Shown: positions 1 to 9,680 of the stretch, one piece after another
Layout: every line of letters begins with the position of its first letter
How positions within the stretch are numbered: position 1 is the stretch's first letter
From: an uncultured Albidovulum sp.
Lineage (GTDB): Bacteria; Pseudomonadota; Alphaproteobacteria; Rhodobacterales; Rhodobacteraceae
DNA: 64,000 bases
Reading direction: 5' to 3'
Assembly (NCBI GenBank): GCA_913064775.1
Contig: CAJYAD010000014.1
Coordinates: forward strand, 1 to 64,000
The notes under the pieces: model-generated
Told to the model about the DNA's origin: nothing
The model's input: only the letters and a program-made list of their open reading frames with translations
The model's database searches: none
Program-made: the position numbers and the translations under genes

Positions 1-105
1 AAGATCCTCGCCCACCTCCGAGCCATAATCACCGCGATTTTGGCCGCCGTCCTGGCCGCGCTCAGCGCCGGAAACCACCGTCATCACACCGACTTCGTCG
101 CCTGA
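1..105 (+). pseudogene. IS5-family transposase C-terminal relic
   Basis: Frame 1 reads KILAHLRAIITAILAAVLAALSAGNHRHHTDFVA*; same 35-codon tail as the relic at 9470-9574 (KIFAHLRAIVTAMLATLIDALNV...). Confidence 0.75.
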
Positions 106-248
106 TGCCGTTGTTCAGAGCGGACTAGCTAGCCTTGCTGCGATCCGCGCATCGTCCCCCTCCGGTCCGTCCAGAACGGTGCACCATGTTCCCACATCGC
201 CGTCCCGACCGGGGTTTCGGGCAGCCTGTTCGGGGCGCGCGGCCCGGC

Positions 249-1235
249 TTAGCGCCGGCCGCGCAGCAGATCGAGCGGGTTGTAGAGGGTCAGTATGTAG
301 CAAAACGCCATCGTGTAGATGATCGCGTTGCCGAACATCTGGCCGCCCGAGGTCGAGACGCCCAGCGGATAGGGCCCGCCCCAGGTTTCTGCCGTGCTCC
401 AGATCACCAGCGACAGCACGAAGCCGACCGGCGCCAGAATTCGCAATCCGCGCCCACTGATCAAGGACAGCGCCACCGCCGATTCCGTCAACGCCACCAG
501 CACCGGCACCAGATGCGGACCGATCGCATTGGTCAGGATCACGAACAGATGGTCGTAACCGGCACCCCAGGTCCCTTTCATTGTGGTTTCCGCCGAGGTC
601 AGAAAATCGACGAAATGGTTCATGAAATAGGGATGGAACTTCATCATCGCATCATAAGCCCAGAGCAGGCCAAAAACCGTCCGCGCCAATGTCATATAGG
701 GGTTTTTCGAAAGGTCCTGATTCGTGCGGTGCTGATCGCCTGCAATCAGGAAAAGAAACATCACCACATAGGCCATCGAGACCCCGGGGTCGGTCCCATC
801 CTGGCCGAAATCGCCGCCATGTTGGAATATCACCCATATATAAAGAGAATGCAGAATGCCGATCCAGCTCATCGGGGTGACGCCGCGGTTGAACAGCACT
901 GACATCGCAACGGCCAGCTGCACGAAAACCAGCACGATCACCAGCAAATGCAGGACCGGACTGGAGGTTGGCAGACCCAGCGCCTGGGCGGCGGCGGTCT
1001 TGTGCTGCCAACTCAGTGAGGTCCAGGTATTGTACAGCAGCGCAAGGCCGAAAACCACGCGAATCCAATTGAATGCGGTTTGACCCACGGCAGAGGTATG
1101 GGCCGGATTCTCGCCCCGGATGCCAAGCGCGGCGAACCCGCGCGCAAGGCGGCCCCGGTGTCCGGGGGCGTCAATCAGCACCTCGGGCGTTGCACTATCC
1201 ATCGCGCTTTCTCCTTCCAAACACGGGGGAATCAT
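249..1235 (-). CDS. DoxX/DoxD-like multi-TM membrane protein
   Basis: 328-aa ORF with several hydrophobic helices; start may be internal Met at 1202. Confidence 0.6.
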   Translation of the reverse strand: MIPPCLEGESAMDSATPEVLIDAPGHRGRLARGFAALGIRGENPAHTSAVGQTAFNWIRVVFGLALLYNTWTSLSWQHKTAAAQALGLPTSSPVLHLLVIVLVFVQLAVAMSVLFNRGVTPMSWIGILHSLYIWVIFQHGGDFGQDGTDPGVSMAYVVMFLFLIAGDQHRTNQDLSKNPYMTLARTVFGLLWAYDAMMKFHPYFMNHFVDFLTSAETTMKGTWGAGYDHLFVILTNAIGPHLVPVLVALTESAVALSLISGRGLRILAPVGFVLSLVIWSTAETWGGPYPLGVSTSGGQMFGNAIIYTMAFCYILTLYNPLDLLRGRR

Positions 1236-1546
1236 CCCCCTGCGACATTGCGTTTTCGGGCGCGGCGCGAAAGGGCGCCTTTTTCGACGTCAGGTCTGCA
1301 ACTACACCGCTATATCGAGATAGAAATTCTCTGTCTCAAAATAAACCCAGACACCACAAAACCCCACGCGTTTAACGCCAAGCACGCGCATATGTGATAA
1401 AACCAGCCAAAAGCGAGAGGAGTGTATTCGCTATTTTCCACGAAACAAAGCGCCGCTTGCGGCGGGCGTTGAGGGTGCAACCGCTCCCCCCAGACGGCAT
1501 CCAAGTGCCAAGGTGGGATCGCAACAATCCAACTTGGGGGGCGGTC

Positions 1547-1657
1547 ATGTCGAAGATTACCTCGATCGGGCTGGATCTGGCAAAGTACCTGTTTCAAGTT
1601 CTCAGAGCTGGTGCTGATGGAAGCTCGTCCCGACGACGAATTCTGCACCATGCATAG
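1547..1657 (+). pseudogene. IS110-family transposase N-terminal fragment
   Basis: MSKITSIGLDLAKYLFQVLRAGADG matches the N-terminal RuvC-like motif of IS110 transposases, then stops. Confidence 0.7.
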
Positions 1658-2046
1658 CCGCCCCCACAGGAGGGTTTGTGAAGCAATTTCGCGCGGTATC
1701 GGGCGCTGACATGTATCCGGCCTCACGATGCGGCCATTGTCATGCCGCGGGCCCGTCTGGTGTTCGCGGATTGGCTCCGAATCAACGCCGCAAGCTCGAA
1801 GGCAGGTTGCTGCACAGTGGTTTTGCGGGCCCCGTCGCACGACCATCGCGCCAGACGGCTCGTCGCCCTGGCGCGCAGAATCTCGTTGCGGGGCGCGGGC
1901 TTGTCCGCCATTGGTCCGAGGACAATGCCGGGCACTGCCGGACGGGCCTGCTTCCATGCGCGCCCGTTTTGGTATCTCGTGAGCCTTAGATCAACGCTTG
2001 CGATGCCGCGCGCAGGCCCTTCGGGCGACTTGAGGAACCAGAAGTA

Positions 2047-2781
2047 ATGGCCAAGATCCCAACCTCCCGCGTCGACAGGCTCCTGTCCTCCATGGGCTAT
2101 GGCTCGCGCAGCGAAATGGCGCGACTGGCCAAGGCTGGCGGTATCACTCTCGACGCTGCCGATCTTTTGGACGTCAGCAAACGCATCCCAGTCACGCCAG
2201 ATTTACCGACCCGCATGGAGATCGACGGCGAGGCGCTCGATCCGGTCGCGGGCATGGTTATCCTTCTGAACAAGCCCTTGGGCATGACCTGTTCGCACAA
2301 GGAAGGAGGAGCACTCGTCTATGATATCCTGCCCGCGCGCTGGAGGCGGCGCGATCCGGCGATCTCCACCATCGGCCGTTTGGACAAGCAGACAACCGGT
2401 CTTCTGTTGCTGACCGATGATGGCGACCTGCTGCACCGTGTCATCAGCCCCAAGCGCCACGTCAAGAAGACCTATCGCGCCAAGCTGGCCCGCCCGCTCG
2501 ATGGCACCGAAGGCGATCTGTTTGCCTTGGGTGATCTGCGGCTGGAGGGTGAGACCAAGCCGCTGGCTCCTGCCGAACTGGAAGTGGTCTCGGAAACCGA
2601 AGCCCTGCTTAGCGTTACCGAGGGCCGATACCATCAGGTGCGCCGCATGTTTGCCGCTACCGGCAACCACGTCGAGGAACTGCATCGCGAACGTCTGGGC
2701 GGCCTGTCACTGCCTGAGGGCATGGCGCCCGGTCAGTGGAAGCTGCTGAGTGACGAAGAGATCGCCTTGATCTTTCAGTAG
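2047..2781 (+). CDS. rsuA: 16S rRNA pseudouridine synthase RsuA
   Basis: S4-like N-terminus, GRLDKQTTGLLLLTDDG catalytic motif, YHQVRRMF. Confidence 0.92.
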   Translation: MAKIPTSRVDRLLSSMGYGSRSEMARLAKAGGITLDAADLLDVSKRIPVTPDLPTRMEIDGEALDPVAGMVILLNKPLGMTCSHKEGGALVYDILPARWRRRDPAISTIGRLDKQTTGLLLLTDDGDLLHRVISPKRHVKKTYRAKLARPLDGTEGDLFALGDLRLEGETKPLAPAELEVVSETEALLSVTEGRYHQVRRMFAATGNHVEELHRERLGGLSLPEGMAPGQWKLLSDEEIALIFQ

Positions 2782-3051
2782 CCGATGGCGGGGTGAGGCG
2801 CCCGCGGGAGCTTGGCGTTGCTGCTGTTGCTTCCAGTTTGCTTCCACGGGATTTTGGACATGCAAAAGCCTCGCGTGCGAATGGGATGCAAAGTACTGTA
2901 ATCATTGTTATAATTTTGCCGTGAGGACATGCAACCATCGAAGCCTACCCGCCCTCAGTTGCTTCGCCTGAAGTGCTTAAGGCGGCGGCGGGATCTCTCG
3001 CTTTGATAGCTTTCCTAGGCCGACGGTCGGCGCGGGGGGCGGCAGCTCGCT

Positions 3052-3906
3052 TCAGGATCGCCGGAAGATCTCTGTTGCGCCGATCATCTCCTCGATTTGG
3101 CGGATGCGATTGGCGCTTTCCTGCGGTGCCTGATTTTGAATGGCAGCCACCAGAGTTTCGACAAGGAAGGCTAACGCGACCGTCGAATCCCAGCTCGAGG
3201 GAGCTTCGCCCGTAGCCCTGAAGCAATAATCGGCGATTTTCTCGATCGGTGAGCCCCATTGATCGGTAAATAGGAGGATCTTGGCGCCCTGCGCGGCCGA
3301 AATCTCCGCAAGCCGCTCCATCATTCTCTCGTATCTCGTGATGTCGAAGACTACGAGGATCGACTTTTCGTCCATGTCCAGAATTGTCTGGGGCCAGGCG
3401 CTTTGTGAACTGTTCAGAAGATTGACGCCAAAGCGTGCCATCCCGAGATGGTTCGCGAAATGATAGGCTACCGGCCAGGTGATGCGGCCGCCGATCAGGT
3501 GGATGCTGTTTTCCGAGTTCCCCAGCAAGGCTGCCACTTCGTCAAAAGCGTTGAAGTCGAGTTGCGCGAGCGTCTGGTTGACGTTCTGCACCAGCATGTG
3601 CGCGGCGATGTTGACGATATGGTCGTCCTGCCCTTTCGGCGCACGGGCCTCAAGCTTGGCCAGAGGCTGCTTGATCCGTTCCGCGAGCTCGGCACGTATA
3701 GCGCTCTGCAGGCTTGGGAAACCGTCGAACCCCAATTTGCGTGCCAGTCGGATCACGGTCGGGGTCGAGACTTGCGCGGCTTCCGCCAGCTTCGTGATCG
3801 ACTGCAGTTCGATTGCCAGTGAATCATCCCTCAGAAAGGGAACCAGGCGGCGCTCGGCGGCGGTGAGTTCAGCCTTGTGATTCTCCAACAGATCCCGAAC
3901 GAGCAT
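3052..3906 (-). CDS. MurR/RpiR-family transcriptional regulator (HTH-SIS)
   Basis: N-terminal HTH 'STPTVIRLARKLGFDGFPSLQSAIRAEL' and C-terminal SIS domain. Confidence 0.9.
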   Translation of the reverse strand: MLVRDLLENHKAELTAAERRLVPFLRDDSLAIELQSITKLAEAAQVSTPTVIRLARKLGFDGFPSLQSAIRAELAERIKQPLAKLEARAPKGQDDHIVNIAAHMLVQNVNQTLAQLDFNAFDEVAALLGNSENSIHLIGGRITWPVAYHFANHLGMARFGVNLLNSSQSAWPQTILDMDEKSILVVFDITRYERMMERLAEISAAQGAKILLFTDQWGSPIEKIADYCFRATGEAPSSWDSTVALAFLVETLVAAIQNQAPQESANRIRQIEEMIGATEIFRRS

Positions 3907-3996
3907 GAGAGACCGCCCCCAACCTTTCCTATTTTTCCAGTCTACTTCATGGCTGTAGGTAAAAGTATAAAAGAAATTTGACAGAAATTGAAGCGC

Positions 3997-4012
3997 TGTA
4001 GTTAAATCTACA
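3997..4012. promoter_or_regulatory. candidate operator palindrome TGTAG-TTAAAT-CTACA
   Basis: Perfect 5-bp inverted arms in the intergenic region between the RpiR gene and the divergent catabolic operon. Confidence 0.4.
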
Positions 4013-4037
4013 AGCGACGGAAGAGAGGGAGCGTTTC

Positions 4038-4817
4038 ATGGGCGGAGCCTGGGCACCCGCGCAGTTTCACAACACCGATGGTAGGGCGGCGATCGTGCTG
4101 GTATGCGAACATGCCGCACGGCTGATCCCCGGGGACTTCGACGACCTTGGCCTCGCGGAGGCGGCCCTGCACTCCCATGCCGCCTGGGATATCGGCGCGC
4201 TCGACGTCGCGCGCGGCCTGTCGGAGGCGCTGGACGCGCCGCTGGTATCCGCCGGCGTTTCCCGACTTCTCTACGATTGCAACCGCCCGCCCTCGGCGCC
4301 CGACTGCATCCCGGAAAAGAGCGAGGTGTTCGCGATCCCGGGCAACCGGGACCTAAGCGACGTGCAGCGAGATACGCGGCGGCGGCTGATACACGATCCG
4401 TTCCACAACGCCGTGGATGGCCTGATCGGGTCGCAGATCGCGAAGACGGGGCGCCCGGTCATTGTGATCACGGCCCACAGCTTTACGCCAGTCTTCCACG
4501 GCAGGCGCCGGGCGGTCGAAATCGGATTTCTCCATCATGCGAATGCGCGCCTGAGCGAGGCCGCGCAGCGTCTAGAAGCGCGGCGCGGGCGCTACCGAGT
4601 CGAATTGAACGCGCCCTACTCTGCGGCGGACGGAGTGACCTACAGCCTGCGCCGGCACGCCGATGCGCGGCAGTTGCACTCCACGATGATCGAGATCCGC
4701 AACGACCTGATCGACAGCAAGGAAACCGCACAAGCGGTTGCGGCGCACTTGGCTGTGACACTGCGCGACGCGATCGACCTGGTCACCCAAAAGACCTGCG
4801 CATTGGAGAAAACATGA
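4038..4817 (+). CDS. N-formylglutamate amidohydrolase family protein
   Basis: VLVCEHAARLIP, SRLLYDCNRPPSAPDCIPEKSEVFAIPGN, HSFTPVFHGRRR typical of the FGase family. Confidence 0.9.
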   Translation: MGGAWAPAQFHNTDGRAAIVLVCEHAARLIPGDFDDLGLAEAALHSHAAWDIGALDVARGLSEALDAPLVSAGVSRLLYDCNRPPSAPDCIPEKSEVFAIPGNRDLSDVQRDTRRRLIHDPFHNAVDGLIGSQIAKTGRPVIVITAHSFTPVFHGRRRAVEIGFLHHANARLSEAAQRLEARRGRYRVELNAPYSAADGVTYSLRRHADARQLHSTMIEIRNDLIDSKETAQAVAAHLAVTLRDAIDLVTQKTCALEKT

Positions 4818-4915
4818 CGGGTCAGCCAGCGCTTCGACCCAATAGGAACTGCAACGGATTGCCCAGAAGGTCCGGGTCCGGCCTCGGTGCGGCTTGAACA
4901 GACAGGTGGTACGCC

Positions 4916-6265
4916 ATGACATTCGAAGACCTGAGAACTGCAATCGAGAAGGGTGAAATCGATACGGTCCTGACCTGCATCGTCGACATGCAGGGGCGCT
5001 TGATGGGCAAGCGTCTTCATGCCGAGGCCTTTCTTGAGATGGCACGCGGTGAAACCCATTGCTGCAATTACCTGCTTGCGACGGATCTGGCGATGGCTAC
5101 GCCGGATGGCTATGCCTCGACGAGTTGGGAGGCGGGTTACGGCGACTACGTGATGCAGCCCGACCTGACGACACTGCGGCCGGTGCCCTGGCTGGACGGG
5201 ACCGCGATGTGCCTGTGCGATCTACTCGACCACGAGGATCACGCGCCGGTCCCATTCTCGCCCCGCCAGATGCTCAAGACGCAGATCGCGGAGGCGTCGG
5301 CCATGGGCTTGAACCCGATGACTGCGACGGAACTCGAATTCTTCCTCTTCCGCGGCACACATGACGAGATCGCCCGGGGCGGCTTCAAGCTCGAGCCGAT
5401 TTCGAACTACAACGAAGATTATCACATCTTCCAGACCTCGAAGGAGGAATATGTGATGCGGCCGATCCGCAATCACCTGCGGAAGATGGGGCTTCCGGTC
5501 GAGGGCTCGAAGGGCGAGGCGGAGGCCGGCCAGGAAGAGCTCAATATGAAGTACGCGGATGCGCTTTCCTCCGCAGACCACCACACCCTGGCCAAGCACG
5601 GGATCAAGGAGATCGCCCATCTGAACGGTTGCGCGGCCAGTTTCTTGCCAAAATGGCATCACTCCCGCGTCGGCAGTTCGAGCCACGTCCACCAGTCGCT
5701 CTGGCGCGGGGGCGAGAATGCGTTCTTCGATCCCGAAAGGCCGCTCGGCAAGTCGCGGCTGATGGACCACTACATCGCCGGCCTGATGAAATACGCCGTC
5801 GACTACACCTATTTCATCGCGCCTTACATCAACAGCTACAAGCGGTTCGCGAAAGGCACCTTCGCGCCGACACAGATCGTCTGGTCGGTGGACAACCGGA
5901 CCGCGGCCTTCCGGCTGTGCGGTGCGAACACCAAGGCGATCCGGATCGAATGCCGCCTGCCCGGCGCCGACATGAACCCCTACCTCGCCAGCGCGGCGAT
6001 GCTGGCGGCCGGGCTGAAGGGGATCGCCGAAGAGCTTCCCCTGCCCGACCCGTTCACCGGCGACGCCTATGCCGACGACGCGCGGCGTCACATCCCACGC
6101 ACGTTGCGCGACGCCCACGAGGCGCTGTCGCGCTCGGAGATGCTCAAGGAGGCGTTCGGAGAGGAAACCGTCGCCCATTATGCCCGCGCGGCGGAATGGG
6201 AAATCGAAGAGTTCAACCGCGTGGTCACGGACTACGAAATCGCGAGAGGATTGGAAAACGCATGA
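4916..6265 (+). CDS. glutamine synthetase family protein (gamma-glutamyl-amine ligase-like)
   Basis: GS catalytic domain; HLNGCAASFLPKWHHSRVGSSSHVHQSLW, RLCGANTKAIRIECRLPGADMNPYLA. Confidence 0.9.
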   Translation: MTFEDLRTAIEKGEIDTVLTCIVDMQGRLMGKRLHAEAFLEMARGETHCCNYLLATDLAMATPDGYASTSWEAGYGDYVMQPDLTTLRPVPWLDGTAMCLCDLLDHEDHAPVPFSPRQMLKTQIAEASAMGLNPMTATELEFFLFRGTHDEIARGGFKLEPISNYNEDYHIFQTSKEEYVMRPIRNHLRKMGLPVEGSKGEAEAGQEELNMKYADALSSADHHTLAKHGIKEIAHLNGCAASFLPKWHHSRVGSSSHVHQSLWRGGENAFFDPERPLGKSRLMDHYIAGLMKYAVDYTYFIAPYINSYKRFAKGTFAPTQIVWSVDNRTAAFRLCGANTKAIRIECRLPGADMNPYLASAAMLAAGLKGIAEELPLPDPFTGDAYADDARRHIPRTLRDAHEALSRSEMLKEAFGEETVAHYARAAEWEIEEFNRVVTDYEIARGLENA

Positions 6266-7641
6266 GCCAGTTGCGCTGTATTTCTCCTATCGATGGCTCG
6301 GTCTACGCCACGCGCGAGACGGTAGGCATCAACGCCGCGAAGGCCGCGGTCGCAGCGGCGCGCGCGGCCCAGAAGGACTGGGCGGCTCGGCCCCTGGCCG
6401 AGCGGATCTCGCTGATCCTGGCCGGGGTCGCCGCGGTCGGCGCGCGCAATGACGAGATCGTCGAAGAGCTTGCCCACATGATGGGCCGCCCCGTCCGCTA
6501 CGGCGGCGAATTCCGCGGCTTCGAGGAGCGCGCTATCGGGATGGCCGAGCGCGCGGAGGCGGGACTTGCCCCGATCGAGGTCGGCGAGGACGCCACCTTC
6601 AAGCGCTACATTAAGCGCGTTCCCCATGGCGTCGTTCTGGTCGTCGCGCCGTGGAACTACCCCTACATGACCGCGATCAACACCGTCGCGCCTGCCCTGA
6701 TCGCGGGCAACGCGGTGGTGCTGAAACATTCGACGCAGACGCTGCTGGTCGGCGAGCGCATGGCCGAGGCATTCCATTCCGCCGGCATCCCGCCGGAGGT
6801 GTTCCAGAACATCTACCTCGAGCATCAGACGACCGCCGACCTGATCGCCGAGAACGCCTTCGACTTCGTCAACTTCACCGGCTCGGTCGGGGGCGGCATC
6901 GCGATGGAGCGGGCCGCTGCGGGAACCTTCACTGGCGTCGGCACCGAACTGGGCGGCAAGGATCCGGGCTATGTGATGGAAGACGCCGATCTCGACGCGG
7001 CGGTCGAGACCCTGATCGACGGGGCGATGTTCAACTCGGGCCAGTGCTGCTGCGGGATCGAACGCATCTATGTCCACGAAAGTCTGTTCGACGCCTTCGT
7101 TGGGAAAGCCGTCGAGATCGTGAAGGGCTACAAGCTCGGCAATCCGCTGGACCCCGAAACGACGATCGGGCCAATGGCGCATGAGCGGTTCGCGCGCGAG
7201 GTCCGGGCTCAGATCGACGAGGCGCTCGCCGCGGGGGCGACGGCCCATATCGACACCTTTGCCGAGGATGACGGCGGGGCCTACCTGAGCCCCCAGATCC
7301 TCACCAACGTAACCCACGACATGCGTGTCATGCGCGAGGAAAGCTTCGGTCCCGTGGTTGGCATCATGCCGGTGAAGGACGATGCCGAGGCCATCGCCCT
7401 GATGAACGACAGCGATTTCGGCCTGACCGCGAGCCTCTGGACGAAGGATCTCGCGCGGGCCGTAGCGGTCGGCGACCAGATCGAAACCGGCACGGTCTTC
7501 CTGAACCGCGCCGACTACCTCGACCCAGGCCTTTGCTGGACCGGCTGCAAGAACACCGGGCGCGGCGGCGGCCTGTCGATCATCGGCTACCACAATCTCA
7601 CGCGCCCGAAGTCCTATCACTTGAAGAAGGTGACAGCATGA
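6262..7641 (+). CDS. aldehyde dehydrogenase family protein
   Basis: VAPWNYPYMTAINTVAPALIAGNAVVLKHS, GTELGGKDPGYV, NSGQCCCGIERI; start overlaps the GS-like stop (ATGA). Confidence 0.92.
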   Translation: MSQLRCISPIDGSVYATRETVGINAAKAAVAAARAAQKDWAARPLAERISLILAGVAAVGARNDEIVEELAHMMGRPVRYGGEFRGFEERAIGMAERAEAGLAPIEVGEDATFKRYIKRVPHGVVLVVAPWNYPYMTAINTVAPALIAGNAVVLKHSTQTLLVGERMAEAFHSAGIPPEVFQNIYLEHQTTADLIAENAFDFVNFTGSVGGGIAMERAAAGTFTGVGTELGGKDPGYVMEDADLDAAVETLIDGAMFNSGQCCCGIERIYVHESLFDAFVGKAVEIVKGYKLGNPLDPETTIGPMAHERFAREVRAQIDEALAAGATAHIDTFAEDDGGAYLSPQILTNVTHDMRVMREESFGPVVGIMPVKDDAEAIALMNDSDFGLTASLWTKDLARAVAVGDQIETGTVFLNRADYLDPGLCWTGCKNTGRGGGLSIIGYHNLTRPKSYHLKKVTA

Positions 7642-7765
7642 CCCTCACCGGAAACTGATCCTATCCGACCACCATCAAGTTTGGCGCCGGCAGGATCTCC
7701 GAACTGGCTGCGGCCTGCGCACAGGCCGGCATCAAGACACCGCTCCTCGTCACCGACCGCGGGCT
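7638..7765 (+). pseudogene. iron-containing alcohol dehydrogenase, N-terminal remnant
   Basis: MTLTGN*SYPTTIKFGAGRISELAAACAQAGIKTPLLVTDRGL; in-frame TGA where W is expected, then homology ends at the galE fragment. Confidence 0.75.
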
Positions 7766-7955
7766 GCATCGCCAGCGGGATGAGGTGGGTCTTGGGGGTC
7801 GTAGCGTTCGCCGATGCGGCCCGCAGGATCGGCCCCGGGTGGCGTTGAAATAGCGCAGGCTGACATGACGCAGCCCGTGCGCGGCGCCGTGGTCGCGCAG
7901 CATTTCCTCGCTGATCAGCTTGGTGCGGCCGTAGGGGTTGATCGGGCGCTGCGGC
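7766..7955 (-). pseudogene. galE-like epimerase internal fragment
   Basis: About 95% nucleotide match by eye to 13572-13759 inside the intact epimerase gene, with two 1-nt insertions. Confidence 0.88.
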
Positions 7956-8440
7956 ATACCGATCCAGAGGGTCGGATGGTTGCTCATGCACAATCTTATC
8001 TTCCTGTCCACAAAACCGGCAGCAGCTCAGGTCGAGCATTGGCAGTCGGGCCTAGAGAGTAGCTGGCTTTTTGCATGCGATCCGACGGCGTCACGGCCGG
8101 GGGCGCCGCTTTGCTGCCACACCATTCAATCGCGTTCTGTTGCTTCCATGGGATTATTGATATGCGAAGCCCCGCGTGTGAGCATGGCGTAATGCATTAT
8201 TATTATTAATGGTTTCCTGGACTGGATTTGCACACAAATTGCCTATCCACCGGGCGCAGCGGCTTGTCTTTCCGGAAGCCGCATAACCTCACCCCGGTCC
8301 GTACTCGCGATCTTTTCGCCGGGTGCGCGACCGCCCTGTGCACCTCAGGATCCGCCGCTTTGATAGCGCTGCCGTGGCGAGATCACCATCGCCAGCCGTC
8401 TGGCTGTGGGAAGAACCTTTTGCTTTACCCTGCCTGCGGC

Positions 8441-8474
8441 ATCAGGGATCAGGGATCAGGGATCAGGGATCAGG
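8441..8474. repeat. tandem heptanucleotide repeat (ATCAGGG)~4.9
   Basis: Directly visible tandem array atcagggatcagggatcagggatcagggatcagg. Confidence 0.9.
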
Positions 8475-8834
8475 CCCCGGATCGCTGGGCTTAACCGATG
8501 GCAAGGGCCTGCCGTACCGGCCGCAAAACAGTAAACCAGAACGTAGTTTCGCTACCCAGCTGTGAGGTAAATCCTGCCATAGCTTCAGGTTTTTACACCC
8601 AGACCGGCCGATCCGGCCGACGGCCCTCGGCGGATAGTTACCCTGCGCCTTCACCCTATTCGGCCACGCCCGGCGCCTCGAAGGCGTTGAGGCAGGCATA
8701 CTCAGAGTCCAGCGCGCGGGCGATCTCGGGCGGAGCGAGCCGGGCGAGCACCAGCACTAGGCGGTGCGGCATGCCGGCCGCGGGACGGTTTTCGGTCAGA
8801 CTTTGCGTCGTGAAGGGTCCTTTCGCGCGTCGGC

Positions 8835-9105
8835 TCAGATGATGGCGAAGGGGGCGCCGGGCGAGCCGGTGGCCCCAACGATCGGCAGAGACCCGAAGAC
8901 ATAGGCGAATTCGCTGCGGCCGGTCGCGGCGATGTCGTCCAGCGCCAGCCCCTCGTGCAGATAGATCCCGTGCTTCATGATCAAGTGCTGGTGGACGGGG
9001 TGGAAGACCTCCAGATCTACCGGCGGTACCACATCGACAGCGAAATTGTCGGCGCCGACCACCGAGGGCTGGAACGGCGCCAGCCATTCTGCCGCCGGAA
9101 GCCCC
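8835..9105 (-). pseudogene. cyclase-family (PF04199-like) C-terminal remnant
   Basis: WLAPFQPSVVGADNFAVDVVPPVDLEVFHPVHQHLIMKHGIYLHEGLAL...LPIVGATGSPGAPFAII*; N-terminal part absent at the junction with IS5 sequence. Confidence 0.75.
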
Positions 9106-9126
9106 AGCATCGCCACCACCATCGAC

Positions 9127-9574
9127 GAGGGCTTCGTCGTCGGCATGCGCGCGCTGCAGGGCACCCCCTATGACGGCCACACGCTGGCCGAAGCGCTCGA
9201 ACAGGTCGAGATCCTGACCGGGCAGAAGCCGTCCCTGGCGGTTGTCGACCGCGCCTACCGCGTCGAGACCACGAGAGTGCTGATCAGCGGCACCCGGAAG
9301 GGCATCACGCCTGCATTGGCGAAACGGCTCCGACGCCGCGGCGCCATCGAGCCCGAAATTGGCCATATGAAGTCCGACGGTCGCCTCGCCCGCTGCCCGC
9401 TGCCCGCTGAAAGGAACGATCGGCGACGCGATCTTCGCCGTCCTCTGCGGCTGCGGTCACAACATCCGCAAGATCTTCGCCCACCTAAGGGCAATAGTCA
9501 CCGCAATGTTGGCCACCCTGATTGACGCGCTCAACGTCAAAAACCGGCGCCCTTACGCTGGAATCGGCACCTGA
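9127..9574 (+). pseudogene. IS5-family transposase C-terminal relic (frameshifted)
   Basis: NPYDGHTL-like 'GTPYDGHTLAEALEQVEILTGQKPSLAVVDRAYR...RRRGAIEPEIGHMKSDGRL', then frameshift, then CGCGHNIRKIFAHLRAIVTAML. Confidence 0.85.
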
Positions 9575-9680
9575 ACCCTTTGTTCATGAACGGCTCAAGA
9601 GGCGCATAATGAGGCGTGGCCCGACCATCCGCCAAACGCCGGCGGGTCCCCCGCCTGGCTTGCCGCCACCCGAGCGGGCG

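Noticed and set aside
1678-2040. Overlapping small ORFs upstream of rsuA
   Set aside because: No recognisable domain on either strand; probably decayed mobile-element DNA, too weak to name.
5629-6261. N-terminal 211 codons of the 670-aa ORF ending at 7641
   Set aside because: Out-of-frame extension through the GS-like gene; the aldehyde dehydrogenase homology starts at Met 6262.
8441-8474. Tandem repeats as a possible CRISPR array
   Set aside because: 7-bp units without spacers; simple tandem repeat.
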